A stretch of DNA of 64,000 bases from Zoroaster sp. YZ-2022. Lineage: Eukaryota; Echinodermata; Asteroidea; Forcipulatida; Zoroasteridae. This document shows, piece after piece, positions 1 through 11,802 of this stretch. Location: contig CM055837.1 in NCBI GenBank assembly GCA_029582265.1, positions 4,387,148 through 4,451,147 of the forward strand. Reading direction: 5' to 3'. Numbering within the stretch: the first letter of the stretch is position 1; each line of letters opens with the position of its first letter. The notes below the pieces were generated by a model. The model saw nothing but the letters and a program-made list of their open reading frames with translations. It did no database searches and had not been told where the DNA came from. The position numbers and the translations under genes are program-made.

Positions 1-18
1 GATTCAGCAGGGTTTGGG

Positions 19-82
19 TGCCCTCCCGCTGGCTGCCCTCCCTCTGGCTGCTCACCCGCAGGCTGCTCTCCCGCTGGCTGGC
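19..82. repeat. 15-bp minisatellite
   Basis: About four imperfect copies of a 15-bp unit of the form TGCYCWCCCGCWGGC lie head to tail. The tract starts close to the window edge, so it may extend further left. Confidence 0.75.
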
Positions 83-84
83 TA

Positions 85-1990
85 GCAGGTTTTGGTCCCT
101 TTGCTGTTTTGGTGCTTTGAGATTCTAATGACACAGACAAATTTAAAAATACCTATTTTTAACGGCCTGTTGTCTTTTGCGGGCGGGGATGATCAACTGG
201 TATTTTTTTTCACTTGGCCTTAACGTGTTCCATTCCTCGTTCGCTGCCAGTCTTTTCCAAAAATAGGCCTATATCTTATTCAAAGAAAAGTATACAAATT
301 ACCATCATACTGCACGTTGCAACCACCCCCCCCCCCCCAAGCTTGTGGGCAAGTTTGTGGGTAAGTTTGTGGGTAGGTATGGTAGGCCAGGCCTATTTTC
401 AGATTTTCATGGATTATTGAAATCACCCCCCCCCCAAAAAAAATCGGCTTTCTTGTACTGTACAAGGTAGGTAGATAGGCCTAATGTCCAAATGTTAAAA
501 AAGGTCAATGTTGGGTCCAAGTTACATGTAATCGGACTAGGCCTACCCCCCAAAAAAAAAAAAAAAAAAATTAACGTTAAAAAATTTCGCGCCCAATTTC
601 CGGACACCATGGTTTTTGAATTAGAATAGGCCCCTCATTCCGATAAAATGTCATGACCAAATTTCCAACTAGGTCTACCACTATTTGACTTATTGAATGT
701 TAAGTTTTTCAACAAAAAAGTTTGGCAGCATCGCATGAGAGGAAAGGAAATTCGAAGTGCGCCACGTTCAGGCGACGCTCGTAAAATGGACCGAATAAAA
801 ATTCCGTCCACGTGCGGACGTAACGTTAGACAGGAATTGTGCAACATAAATTTCAGCCATCAAAAGTAGTCATTAGCTCTACGGTATTGACATTCAGTGT
901 TATAACAAGTCTCATATACAGTAAAATCCACTGCGAGAAGTCCCCTAATTCACCCAAAAAGTCACCATACGTTCTCGTTAGTAACGGGGACGGAGCTGGG
1001 CTTTCTGTCTCTGTGCGAGCGTTAACGCCCCCACACAACAGTGGATCGGTCCCGGCGACTTTCCCATGACAAATGCTGAAATACTCCTGCTCAAATTCTC
1101 GATGAAATTGATTGTGGGCAAACAAGAAACGTACCTTCCAACGTATGCCTGTGTGTATAGAAGCTGATTTTGTAAAATCACGGCAAAATGAATAAGTACA
1201 GACCACGCCCGTCACAAGAACCACGCTCGTAATTCTATGGACAGACGTCCATCGTCGTGGCGCGAAATTACGGAGAAGCTAAAAATGGCGAATGAATTGG
1301 AATTTTCTAGATGCTCCCAGATGTCACATCTTGGGTCTGCGCAACGCGGTGCGGCTGTACTATTGCAGTTGCAGTTGGTGGTTTGTTTTGTCGATGTTAC
1401 GAGCGTAGACATCGAGTGGACGGATCGTTGCCCACAAACTTTGAAACCGCAAGAAAACAATACCGTATCCGTGCCTCACCCGTAGTGTGTATCATTATTA
1501 AAAAGAGTCCAGGGGGAAATCATAACAAGGCAAAATGTTTATGATAATTAAACAGTTGGCTGGATGTGACCGCAACCACGCTCGTAATTAGGGGGACAGA
1601 CAACGTTACGAGCGTGACCGCATTTTTGAGCAATGAGAATTATAAATAAAACACTCACAACAAGTTCAAAAACATCACAAATATATTTGTTCATTTTTCA
1701 CTCACAATTTTAATCATTTCAAACACCAATTAAAATAACAAATACATTTTTAAACATGTTATAAATCACCATTGTGCACAGTGTTATGTTTAGGCAGTGT
1801 TTTATTATGGTGGACATGGACTGTCATGCTATGAAAAAAAAATTGTGGATATTTTCGCTGGACTAAATTATTCTCCTTATCTCTCTGAAGTGTACTTCAG
1901 CTTATATTTATACTTGATCAAAGAAAACAACATGCTGGTCTTCATAATTGAATAAACAAAACAGTATGTGCAAAATACCCCCATTATCTC
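85..1990. other. Non-coding stretch, no gene seen
   Basis: This stretch holds homopolymer runs (poly-C then poly-A near 326-340, 425-441 and 546-570) and scattered inverted copies of the word TTACGAGCGT between about 1207 and 1615. The latter suggests a decayed palindromic repeat. Open frames here, the longest 123 codons on the minus strand at 853-1224, resemble no family I know. Confidence 0.6.
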
Positions 1991-3290
1991 GGAAAGGCCC
2001 ATGTACAGAGTACATAATTACACATTGTACATTGCAACCGTACTGGCTGGGTGGATGCCGGGTGTTGATCAATATGCTTAACTTCATCCTTCATTCCGTC
2101 TACCTTTTTCAATACTCTCATAGCCTTGGTTTACGCTTGTTTTCAACTTAAAAAAACCAAAAAGTCATGATATCGAGGCCTTTGTTCACATTTTGTGAGT
2201 AACATGATCCAAATCGCTTAACAAATATTTCTATTGCATGACAAGGTATGTGTTCTCGTTCGACCAATAAGAAAACGTTTTACGCGCTATAGGCATTGTA
2301 CACAGCGCGTAACGAATATTTATATTGGTTATTATGATGACGTATTGTTCTCGTTGGCCAATAGAACAAATTGTTACGCGCGCTATGCATAGGGCATTGC
2401 ACACGTGCTAACTCGTACATACCCTGAGTGCCTTCCAATGACTGGATCAAAATGAGAATGTAATTCCAGTTGGACGATAATTTGTTTGGTGACAATCAGT
2501 ATTTTACACGCAAAGATCTAAATTACAGGTACACGTACATCATCTGACCAAAACATTTAAAGAAAAGTAGGATGCATGATATCTATTTATTTATTTACTT
2601 ATATTCATAGTTACTTTTTAATAATAATAAAGTGCAGGATTTATACCCGAAATACCGCCGAAATACCGGTTTCAAAAATAAAACCGCGGTTTATAAAATC
2701 ATCCGTTTTGAGCCCCAGAGCGGGTCAATTTATCCCGACAGTCGAGGCTTACGTTTACTGGTCCTCATCGTATCCTTGTTCTTCGGCAACGATTATTAAA
2801 ACAACCCATGATAATTAGGAACCCCGATGGATGAATTGTTATTTTAAGTCCAATTGTTAGTATCTGTTTGGCCCGCAACATACCTCAGTTCGGTAATCAA
2901 TGCATTATAATTATTGTCCATTTCCTAATTACACTCTGGAATATGATATATATTATTCTAAACGTATCCCCTTTCCGATGAAAAACAGATTAACAAGTAG
3001 GCCTATACCTAAATATACACCTATCACGTACGCCTATCACAGCACGCCATCGCCAACCCATTCTCAGCACAGACACCTATTCTCATATGGGCAAGGTCAG
3101 TGGTATTCTGAGCAAATTGCGTGCATGTCCCCCGGCCGTTGTATACCACTACCAGTACCAGTGTTTTTTAGATTGGAAATTTACAGACACTTCGTAAGTG
3201 TTTTTAATCTCTTTATCGCCTCTTGTGTGCAAGTTGTACCGGTACGTGTTATACTCGGTTAAACTTGCATCCTCATTATCACATTGAACT
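1991..3290 (+). repeat. Left arm of a 1.3-kb inverted repeat
   Basis: The sequence matches, in reverse complement and almost end to end, positions 5803-7102. By eye, identity is in the mid-90s percent, with a few small indels: 12 extra bases near the inner end of the right arm and an insertion near 6640. The arm contains GC-poor intergenic-type sequence and a segment near 2124-2190 related to the satellite at 7.3-11.2 kb. The two arms could form a long foldback element or be two opposed copies of one transposon. Confidence 0.9.
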
Positions 3291-4321
3291 CAAAAACAAA
3301 TATGCACATAATAATAAGGTAACTGACAACTGTTGTTTATAATGCACGTTCTGATGCAAAATGCCTAAATTACTAAATTACTAAAAACAGTGATTTGATT
3401 AAAAGTCTTTTTTTTTAAACATACGGGCGAGTGAAAAGGCTTGCGGGCTAGTGAAAAGTTTGGTTTACTATAGCCCGGCCGGCGAGTGAAAAAAAAAGTT
3501 AAGGGAAAACCCTGGTGAATGATTGCAACAACAGTTTCGCGGGCTCTCACACTATACAAGTCACGGGTACGATACGTGAATAAAACGACGTTCGTTAATC
3601 GAGTCATATCGCAAAACTATAAACCTCACCGGGTTCATAAACAATAACATAAATAAATTAGCAAACATACAAAAAACGAGACCGCCCTTCGGCCAAAGTC
3701 CTGCCGGGGTTAAAGAGGATTGTTGTAGCTGCCAGAATTGTGTTTTCTATGAGCCTTGGCAGCGAATTTAATCATTTCACAGTTACATTTATTGTTAACG
3801 GACATCGAAGGTTTACTGTATTTTCCTCTACTGCTAAAGAAAGCCAAACAAAAAGCAATGGGGCCCTGTATCGTTGCAAACGATCAGCGCACGCAAATTG
3901 CAATGCCGAAAATGTAACCTGCCCGTCAAGTCGTAGCAGAATTTTTAAAGCAACCTATAACTCGACCAAATACAGAACCGAACCTTGCCCAAATCCAACA
4001 GTACCGTTATGTTTAGTGTGTTTACCTTCCATCCAAGAGGGATTATCACATGCACAAAAGCGTCAACAATGGGCAAGAGGATAACTTCCTTTGATGTAGT
4101 TAATGAGCCGGTCTCAACTGAGCTTTCGAGGTTCACCGCGTTTTCACCCAGCTTTCACCGAGGACCAAACAAAAGATTTGTTTAACGGTGGTTTTACGTC
4201 GCAGTCACGGTGCTCTCACGCCGTGACTACACCGTGAAATGGGAACGAGCGCCGTGAAATTCACGGAAAAAGTGCAATTCACCGAGCTTTAACGGTGCAT
4301 TCACGGAGGAGATGTTCATAG
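3291..4321. other. Loop of the inverted repeat, left of the exons
   Basis: No gene is visible. The right part (about 4110-4310) is packed with the short words TTCACCG, CACGGTG and their complements, a pattern typical of subterminal repeats of a DNA transposon. It ends at the probable splice acceptor used by the exon at 4322. Confidence 0.5.
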
Positions 4322-4483
4322 TGTCTCAAGGTGCACAGATATCCTGCACAAACTGTAACCCAGGTTACTTTTGTCCATCAATCTACTCTGGACCAATCAA
4401 ATGCTACAAAGGATACTACAGTACTCTGAATGCAGTCAACTGTACCATATGTGAGGCTGGGTACCAGTGCTCTGATCAGACAG
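4322..4483 (+). CDS. Cys-rich extracellular repeat exon (GCC2/GCC3-like), partial gene
   Basis: An internal exon reading SCTNCNPGYFCPS and later CTICEAGYQCS, the spaced Cys/Gly/Tyr pattern of GCC2/GCC3 (ephrin-receptor-like) modules found in large secreted or membrane proteins. The donor is CAG|GTGAGT at 4484. The acceptor is probably TTCATAG at 4321, although its pyrimidine tract is poor. With that acceptor the exon enters and leaves in phase 1 and joins the exon at 5322 in frame through a valine codon. Neighbouring exons of the gene were not recognised, so full length and identity are unknown. The left boundary is the least certain part. Confidence 0.65.
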
Positions 4484-4576
4484 GTGAGTGTATGGACAAT
4501 AGCTGGTAGCCATGAAGATGATGTACTTTGCAAACTACGTACCTGTTACAATGAATATACACAAACGGCTTTACTG

Positions 4577-4935
4577 TAGTGGGGTGTCATGGCCGAGCGG
4601 TCTAGCACATCAGACTTGATATGATGGCTGAGAATGTGGGTTTCGAATCCTGGCCGCGACCATGGTACTTGTGTCCTTGAGCAAGACACTTCACTGTACA
4701 GTGCTCCTCTTCACCCAGGAGTATAAATGGGTACCTGTGAGGGTAGAGGTTGATATTGTGATTAAAGAAAGCTTCTGATGCGCTACAGTAGCTCAGGGCT
4801 GTATACTCCCCAGGGAGCTGAGAAAGTTTAAGGATTAATATTGGCCCAATGACCAGGGATAATAATGTAAAAGAGCTTTGTATCCCTTGGCAATTTGGCA
4901 CTCTATAAATCCAGTTATTATTATTATTATTATAT
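4577..4935 (+). mobile_element. tRNA-derived SINE with ATT tail
   Basis: The head resembles a class II (Leu/Ser-type) tRNA: GTCATGGCCGAGCGGTCTAG is an A-box, and a GGTTTCGAATCC-type B-box follows. A conserved body (TTGAGCAAGACACTT, then CCCAGGGAGCTGAG) and a TATAAATCC plus (TTA)n tail complete it. It lies in the intron between the two Cys-rich exons. This copy is more diverged than those at 43.6, 55.0, 60.5 and 60.9 kb. Confidence 0.85.
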
Positions 4936-5321
4936 TATGGTTATACATACACGTAGCTATGCTAATAAAATGGGAATGATCAATATAACCAAATGAATTC
5001 GTCAATAAGGGATTTTGATTTCAGGCATGAAGCTAGAAATTTGTCATTTGGGGAGGTGAATTGTTTTGGAAAAACTTAGGCCCCACAAAAAAAAAACCTT
5101 CAGGAAAATGTTTGTAGGGAATTGTTTTGTTTCAAATAATGTTTTCATTATAAATAATAAATGTGGTTGGAATACTGCCTCCTAACCCCGGGCTATATGC
5201 CTTTATGATTGACAGCTGTCGCTTTGTCATTTGAATCGCTGTGGATTCAGAGTCAGAACACAGAGTTGGATCATAGTCCAGATTCAGGTACATAATCTTT
5301 CTTAAATCTACTCTGTCACAG
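4936..5321. other. Intron remainder between the Cys-rich exons
   Basis: This is AT-rich sequence with no further feature recognised. It ends in a pyrimidine-rich tract and the acceptor TCTGTCACAG that starts the next exon. Confidence 0.5.
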
Positions 5322-5555
5322 TTCCCGAAGTTTGCCCGCCTGGCACCTGGTTGGAAGCCGGCTGGGTCGGCTGCAAAGCCTGCGAGGCCGGCTACGCCTG
5401 TGATGAGGGTTCCACTGTTCCCAACCCCCCGGCTGATATCTGTGAGCCCGGTGGATGGTGTGATGGGAAGACACGGTATGAATGCCCGCCGGGAACCTAT
5501 AACCCAAATAATGGATCAACAACACAGAAGACAGCGTGTATACCATGCCCTGCAG
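5322..5555 (+). CDS. Cys-rich extracellular repeat exon (GCC2/GCC3-like), second exon
   Basis: This exon encodes two Cys-rich units with the signature CPPGTYNP-(x)n-CIPCPAG, which is typical of GCC2/GCC3 repeats. The acceptor is TCACAG at 5321 and the donor TGCAG|GTCAGT at 5556. It enters with two bases completing a split codon and leaves in phase 1, the same symmetric phase as the exon at 4322, as expected of shuffled extracellular modules. Base composition is clearly more GC-rich than the flanks. The protein family is supported by pattern only; SVEP1-like, SCUBE-like or other multidomain proteins all carry such units. Confidence 0.75.
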
Positions 5556-5627
5556 GTCAGTATGATAATTTTGTTTTATAAATTGACCATTTTTTACCAA
5601 ATGTACTGTGCGTTGGATGCACTCACA

Positions 5628-5802
5628 CTGTGAAAATCTCCTCGGTTAAAATATAAAGAGACTCGGTTAAATGTTTTTTTAACCGTGTTTTAACCCATGT
5701 TTAACCCTTTGATTTCAGCCGGCTATTCAACCGCATTCTCACCGCGTTTTAACCGAGTGGTTTCCGGCCAGGATTTCCTTTGTTATTCATAACTGTAAAC
5801 CT
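5628..5802. repeat. Motif-dense element end (AACCG repeats)
   Basis: The segment starts with CACTGTGAAAATCTC and contains many copies of CGGTTAAA, TTTAACCG and variants. The same terminus and motif set recur in opposite orientation at 14580-14741, which makes this a dispersed element and not chance. The right boundary is unclear, because the motif also continues just inside the inverted-repeat arm near 5830. Confidence 0.6.
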
Positions 5803-7102
5803 TTGTTCAATGTGATAATGAGGATGCAAGTTTAACCGTGGTTTAACCGAGTATAACACGTACCGGTACAACTTGCACACAAGAGGCGATAAAAAGATTA
5901 AAAACACTTACGAAGTGTCTGTAAATTTCAATCTAAAAAACACTGGTAGTGGTATACAACGGCGGGGACATGCATAATTTGCTCAGAATACCACTGACCT
6001 TGCCCATATGAGAATAGGACTGGTGTCTGTGCTGAGAATGGGTTGGCGTGCCGCTGTGATGAAGCGTGCGTGATAGGTGTATATTTAGGTATAGGCCTAC
6101 TTGTTAATCTGTTTTTCATCGGAAGGGGATACGTTTAGAATAATATATATCATATTCCAGAGTGTAATTACGAAATGGACAATAATTATAATGCATTGAT
6201 TACCGAACTGAGGTATGTTGCGGGCCAAACAGATACTAACAATTGGACTTAAAATAACAATTCATCCATCGGGGTTCCTAATTATCATGGGTTGTTTTAA
6301 TAATCGTTGCCGAAGAACAAGGATACGATGAGGACCAGTAAGCGTAAGCCTCGACTGTCGTGATAAATTGACCGCTCTGGGGCTCAAAAGCGGATGATTT
6401 TATAAAACCGCGGTTTTATTTTTGAAAACTCAGTATTTCGGTATAAATCCTGCACTTTATTATTATTAAAAAGTAACTATGAATATAAGTAAATAAATAA
6501 ATAGATATCATGCATCCTACTTTTCTTTAAATGTTTTGGTCAGATGATGTACCTGTAATTTAGATCTTTGCGTGTAAAATACTGATTGTCACCAAACAAA
6601 TTATCGTCCAACTGGAATTACATTCTCATCCTAAGATCCAGCGCGCGCGCTAATTTGATCCAGTCATTGGAAGGCACTCAGGGTATGCGAGGTTAGCACG
6701 TGTGCAATGCCCCTATGCATAGCGTGTAACAATTTGTTCTATTGGCCAACGAGAACAATACGTCATCATAATAACCAATATAAATATTAGATTACGCTGT
6801 GTACAATGCCTATAGCGCGTAAAACGTTTTCTTATTGGTCGAACGAGAACACGTACCTTGCAATAGAAATATTTGTTAAGCGATTTGGATCATGTTACTC
6901 ACAAAATGTGAACAAACTTTGCCTCGATATCATGACTTTTTGGTTTTTTTAAGTTGAAAACAAGCGTAAACCAAGGCTATGAGAGTATTGAAAGAGGTAG
7001 ACGGAATGAAGGATGAAGTTAAGCATATTGATCAACACCCGGCATCCACCCAGCCAGTATGGTTGCAATGTACAATGTGTAATTATGTACTCTGTACATT
7101 CA
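5803..7102 (-). repeat. Right arm of the 1.3-kb inverted repeat
   Basis: Reverse-complement partner of 1991-3290. Near 6900-6970 it contains the words TATCATGACTTTTTGG and AAGTTGAAAACAAGCG, which are also the core of every unit of the adjacent satellite array and lie in the same orientation. Small indels distinguish the arms, so they are an aged or diverged pair and not an assembly duplication. Confidence 0.9.
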
Positions 7103-7275
7103 TGGAGGAGGTACATTGTACATGTACGGACATTAGTCGGGTGCCAGTGTGATGAGCAGGTTGACCACTGTACCATTAGCCTGAGTTGGGCCGGTTAAAA
7201 AGCTTGCCTTGTCGGCACACTGGCGATGCTGGCGTGATTCACTCGAACTTCGTAGATGTGCAAGGCTTTGTACCT

Positions 7276-10200
7276 TTTTTCTCCATAACAATTTATTTTG
7301 TGCATGTACCACGTTGAAATTTTCAGACATGATGTGAACTCCTGTCGCGATATCATGACTTTTTGGTTTTAGGTTGAAAACAAAGCGTAATAATTTTTGG
7401 GGGCAAAATACTGAAAATAGGATTGCCACCTACTCCATAGAGTATAATTCTTAATTTTTTCAATTTTCTCCATAACAATTTATTTTGTGCATGTACCACG
7501 TTGAAATTTTCAGACATGATGTGAACTCCTTTCGCGATATCATGACTTTTTGTTTTTTAAGTTGAAAACAAGTGTAATAATTTTTTGGGCAAAAATACTG
7601 AAAATAGGATTGCCACCTACTCCATAGAGTATAATTCTTAATTTTTTCAATTTTCTCCATAACAATTTATTTTGTGCATGTACCACGTTGAAATTTTCAG
7701 ACATGATGTGAACTCCTGTCGCGATATCATGACTTTTTGGTTTTTAGGTTGAAAACAAGCGTAATCATTTTTGGGGCAAAAATACTGAAAATAGGATTGC
7801 CACCTACTCCGACATAGTCATATAGTATAATTCTTAATTTTTTCAATTTTCTCCATAACAATTTATTTTGTGCATGTACCACGTTGAAATTTTCAGACAT
7901 GATGTGAACTCCTGTCGCGATATCATGACTTTTGGTTTTTAAGTTGAAAACAAGCATAATCATTTTTGGGGGCAAAAATACTGAAAATAGGATTGCCACC
8001 TACTCCATAGAGTATAATTCTTAATTCTTTCAATTTTCTCCATAACAATTTATTTTGTGCATGTACCACGTTGAAATTTTCAGACATGATGTGAACTCCT
8101 GTCGCGATATCATGACTTTTTGGTTTTTAAGTTGAAAACAAGCGTAATCATTTTTGGGGCAAAAATACTGAAAATAGGATTGCCACCTACTCCATAGAGT
8201 ATAATTCTTAATTTTTTTCAATTTTCTCCATAACAATTTATTTTGTGCATGTACCACGTTGAAATTTTCAGACATGATGTGAACTCCTGTCGCGATATCA
8301 TGACTTTTTGGTTTTTAGGTTGAAAACAAGCGTAATCATTTTTGGGGCAAAAATACTGAAAATAGGATTGCCACCTACTCCGCCATAGTCATAGAGTATA
8401 ATTCTTAATTTTTTTCAATTTTCTCCATAACAATTTATTTTGTGCATGTACCACGTTGAAATTTTCAGACATGATGTGAACTCCTGTCGCGATATCATGA
8501 CTTTTTGGTTTTTAAGTTGAAAACAAGCATAATCATTTTTGGGGCAAAAATACTGAAAATAGGATTGCCACCTACTCCATAGAGTATAATTCTTAATTTT
8601 TTTCAATTTTCTCCATAACAATTTATTTTGTGCATGTACCACGTTGAAATTTTCAGACATGATGTGAACTCCTGTCGCGATATCATGACTTTTTGGTTTT
8701 AAGTTGAAAACAAGCGTAATCATTTTTGGGGCAAAAATACTGAAAATAGGATTGCCACCTACTCCATAGAGTATAATTCTTAATTTTTTCAATTTTCTCC
8801 ATAACAATTTATTTTGTGCATGTACCACGTTGAAATTTTCAGACATGATGTGAACTCCTGTCGCGATATCATGACTTTTTGGTTTTAAGTTGAAAACAAG
8901 CGTAATCATTTTTGGGGCAAAAATACTGAAAATAGGATTGCCACCTACTCCATAGAGTATAATTCTTAATTTTTTTCAATTTTCTCCATAACAATTTATT
9001 TTGTGCATGTACCACGTTGAAATTTTCAGACATGATGTGAACTCCTGTCGCGATATCATGACTTTTTGGTTTTTAGGTTGAAAACAAGCGTAATCATTTT
9101 TGGGGCAAAAATACTGAAAATAGGATTGCCACCTACTCCGCCATAGTCATAGAGTATAATTCTTAATTTTTTTCAATTTTCTCCATAACAATTTATTTTG
9201 TGCATGTACCACGTTGAAATTTTCAGACATGATGTGAACTCCTGTCGCGATATCATGACTTTTTGGTTTTTAAGTTGAAAACAAGCGTAATCATTTTTGG
9301 GGCAAAAATACTGAAAATAGGATTGCCACCTACTCCATAGAGTATAATTCTTAATTTTTTTTCAATTTTCTCCATAACAATTTATTTTGTGCATGTACCA
9401 CGTTGAAATTTTCAGACATGATGTGAACTCCTGTCGCGATATCATGACTTTTTGGTTTTTAAGTTGAAAACAAGCGTAATAATTTTTTGGGGCAAAAATA
9501 CTGAAAATAGGATTGCCACCTACTCCGCCATAGTCATAGAGTATAATTCTTAATTTTTTTCAATTTTCTCCATAACAATTTATTTTGTGCATGTACCACG
9601 TTGAAATTTTCAGACATGATGTGAACTCCTGTCGCGATATCATGACTTTTTGGTTTTTAAGTTGAAAACAAGCGTAATCATTTTTGGGGCAAAAATACTG
9701 AAAATAGGATTGCCACCTACTCCATAGAGTATAATTCTTAATTTTTTTCAATTTTCTCCATAACAATTTATTTTGTGCATGTACCACGTTGAAATTTTCA
9801 GACATGATGTGAACTCCTGTCGCGATATCATGACTTTTAGGATTTTAAGATTAAATCAAGAGTAATAATTTTTGGGGCAAAATACTGAAAATAGGATTGC
9901 CACCTACTCCATAGAGTATAATTCTTAATTTTTTTCAATTTTCTCCATAACAATTTATTTTGTGCATGTACCACGTTGAAATTTTCAGACATGATGTGAA
10001 CTCCTGTCGCGATATCATGACTTTTTGGTTTTTAGGTTGAAAACAAGCGTAATCATTGTTGGGGCAAAAATACTGAAAATAGGATTGCCACCTACTCCGC
10101 CATAGTCATAGAGTATAATTCTTAATTTTTTTCAATTTTCTCCATAACAATTTATTTTGTGCATGTACCACGTTGAAATTTTCAGACATGATGTGAACTC

Positions 10201-11212
10201 CTGTCGCGATATCATGACTTTTTGGTTTTTAAGTTGAAAACAAGCGTAATAATTTTGGGGCAAAATACTGAAAATATGATTTCCACCTACTCCATAGAGT
10301 ATAATTCTTAATTTTTTTCAATTTTCTCCATAACAATTTATTTTGTGCATGTACCACGTTGAAATTTTCAGACATGATGTGAACTCCTGTCGCGATATCA
10401 TGACTTTTTGGTTTTAAGTTGAAAACAAAGCGTAATCATTTTGGGGCAAAAATACTGAAAATAGGATTGCCACCTACTCCGCCATAGTCATAGAGTATAA
10501 TTCTTAATTTTTTCAATTTTCTCCATAACAATTTATTTTGTGCATGTACCACGTTGAAATTTTCAGACATGATGTGAACTCCTGTCGCGATATCATGACT
10601 TTTTGGTGTTATGGATGAAATAAAGCGTAATCATTTTTGGGGCAAAAATACTGAAAATAGGATTGCCACCTACTCCATAGAGTATAATTCTTAATTTTTT
10701 TCAATTTTCTCCATAACAATTTATTTTGTGCATGTACCACGTTGAAATTTTCAGACATGATGTGAACTCCTGTCGCGATATCATGACTTTTTGGTTTTTA
10801 AGTTGAAAACAAGCGTAATCATTTTGGGGCAAAAATACTGAAAATAGGATTGCCACCTACTCCATAGAGTATAATTTTTAATTTTTTTCAATTTTCTCCA
10901 TAACAATTTATTTTGTGCATGTACCACGTTGAAATTTTCAGACATGATGTGAACTCCTGTCGCGATATCATGACTTTTGGTTTTAGGTTGAAAACAAAGC
11001 GTAATAATTTTGGGGCAAAAATACTGAAAATAGGATTGCCACCTACTCCATGGTGTATTTTTCTTTATTTTTTTCAATTTTCTCCATAACAATTTATTTT
11101 GTGCATGTACCACGTTGAAATTTTCAGACATGATGTGAACTCCTGTCGCGATATCATGACTTTTGGTTTTAAGTTGAAAACAAGCGTAATCATTTTGGGG
11201 CAAAAATACTGA
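7276..11212 (+). repeat. 21-copy satellite array, unit of about 187 bp
   Basis: The anchor CTCCATAACAATTTATTTTG occurs 21 times, at 7281, 7468, 7655, 7851, 8038, 8226, 8423, 8611, 8797, 8984, 9181, 9370, 9568, 9756, 9943, 10140, 10326, 10521, 10709, 10896 and 11082. Spacing is 186-189 bp, or 195-198 bp where the unit carries an extra 9 bases around GCCATAGTC. Units are very similar to each other, so amplification is recent. Open frames on the minus strand simply follow the repeat period. The unit length is nucleosome-sized, as in many animal satellites. Confidence 0.97.
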
Positions 11213-11250
11213 TCGGGTGCCTGGGGAAAATGTACCAGGAAGCGATTTTT

Positions 11251-11514
11251 CTTTTACACCGCTGACGGGTTATGTGCAGTAAAAGTGCCAATTCGGTCTT
11301 GAGAGAGAGACTACGAAACCCTAGGCGCGACGATAGAAAACTCCAAGCTGCAGTCGACCATGGCGCTCTGCAGTGGAACTCATGGAGCCATTTCCTCCGT
11401 TGATGGTAGGTTTTTTGCGTGTCGAAATTCCCTTGGCGCATGCGTGCTGAATGGGTTCATAGTCTTGACACAAGGGCGAAATGCGTGCAAAACCCGTCGC
11501 TGCGGTGTAAAAAA
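11251..11514. mobile_element. MITE, copy 1 (TTTTACACCGC ends)
   Basis: The terminal inverted repeats start TTTTACACCGC and extend about 25 bases with few mismatches; the right end reads GCGGTGTAAAA. The interior is nearly identical to 63039-63283 in the same orientation. It carries no transposase. The open frame inside (11360-11575) also occurs in part in the second copy and is repeat sequence, not a gene. Confidence 0.85.
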
Positions 11515-11802
11515 CGTAGTAAGCGTAAATAATGATGGTGCAAACCCATTCAGTGACACCATAGAGCTATGGTGACACCACATATTTGTTGACTTTTTGT
11601 TTTGTTTTCCAAGATGTATTTGTCATACAAATTGAAATACAGTGAATCCGTGTTGACTATTTCCAAAATTTGTCCATTTGACAATGAGTTTTGTGGGAAT
11701 AGTAGGCTTTTTGTATATGAGCGTGCCGATAATGACCGATTGGTCAAATTGGGGAAATGTGTAGAAGAGAAAGGATATTTTTTCAGATCCTTTAGTGTGC
11801 CA

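Noticed and set aside
853..1224. 123-codon minus-strand frame
   Set aside because: There is no family resemblance, no splice context and no composition change; it is probably chance.
3740..4084. 114-codon plus-strand frame
   Set aside because: No recognisable domain; it lies in the inverted-repeat loop beside transposon-like sequence.
7133..11203. A series of 66-164-codon minus-strand frames with the same recurring peptide
   Set aside because: They repeat with the satellite period and shift frame where unit lengths differ; they are not genes.
7276..11212. CRISPR-like regular spacing
   Set aside because: Units are ~187 bp with no unique spacers; this is a eukaryotic satellite.
11360..11575. 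71-codon frame with a good start
   Set aside because: It lies inside a MITE and is disrupted in the second copy at 63 kb.
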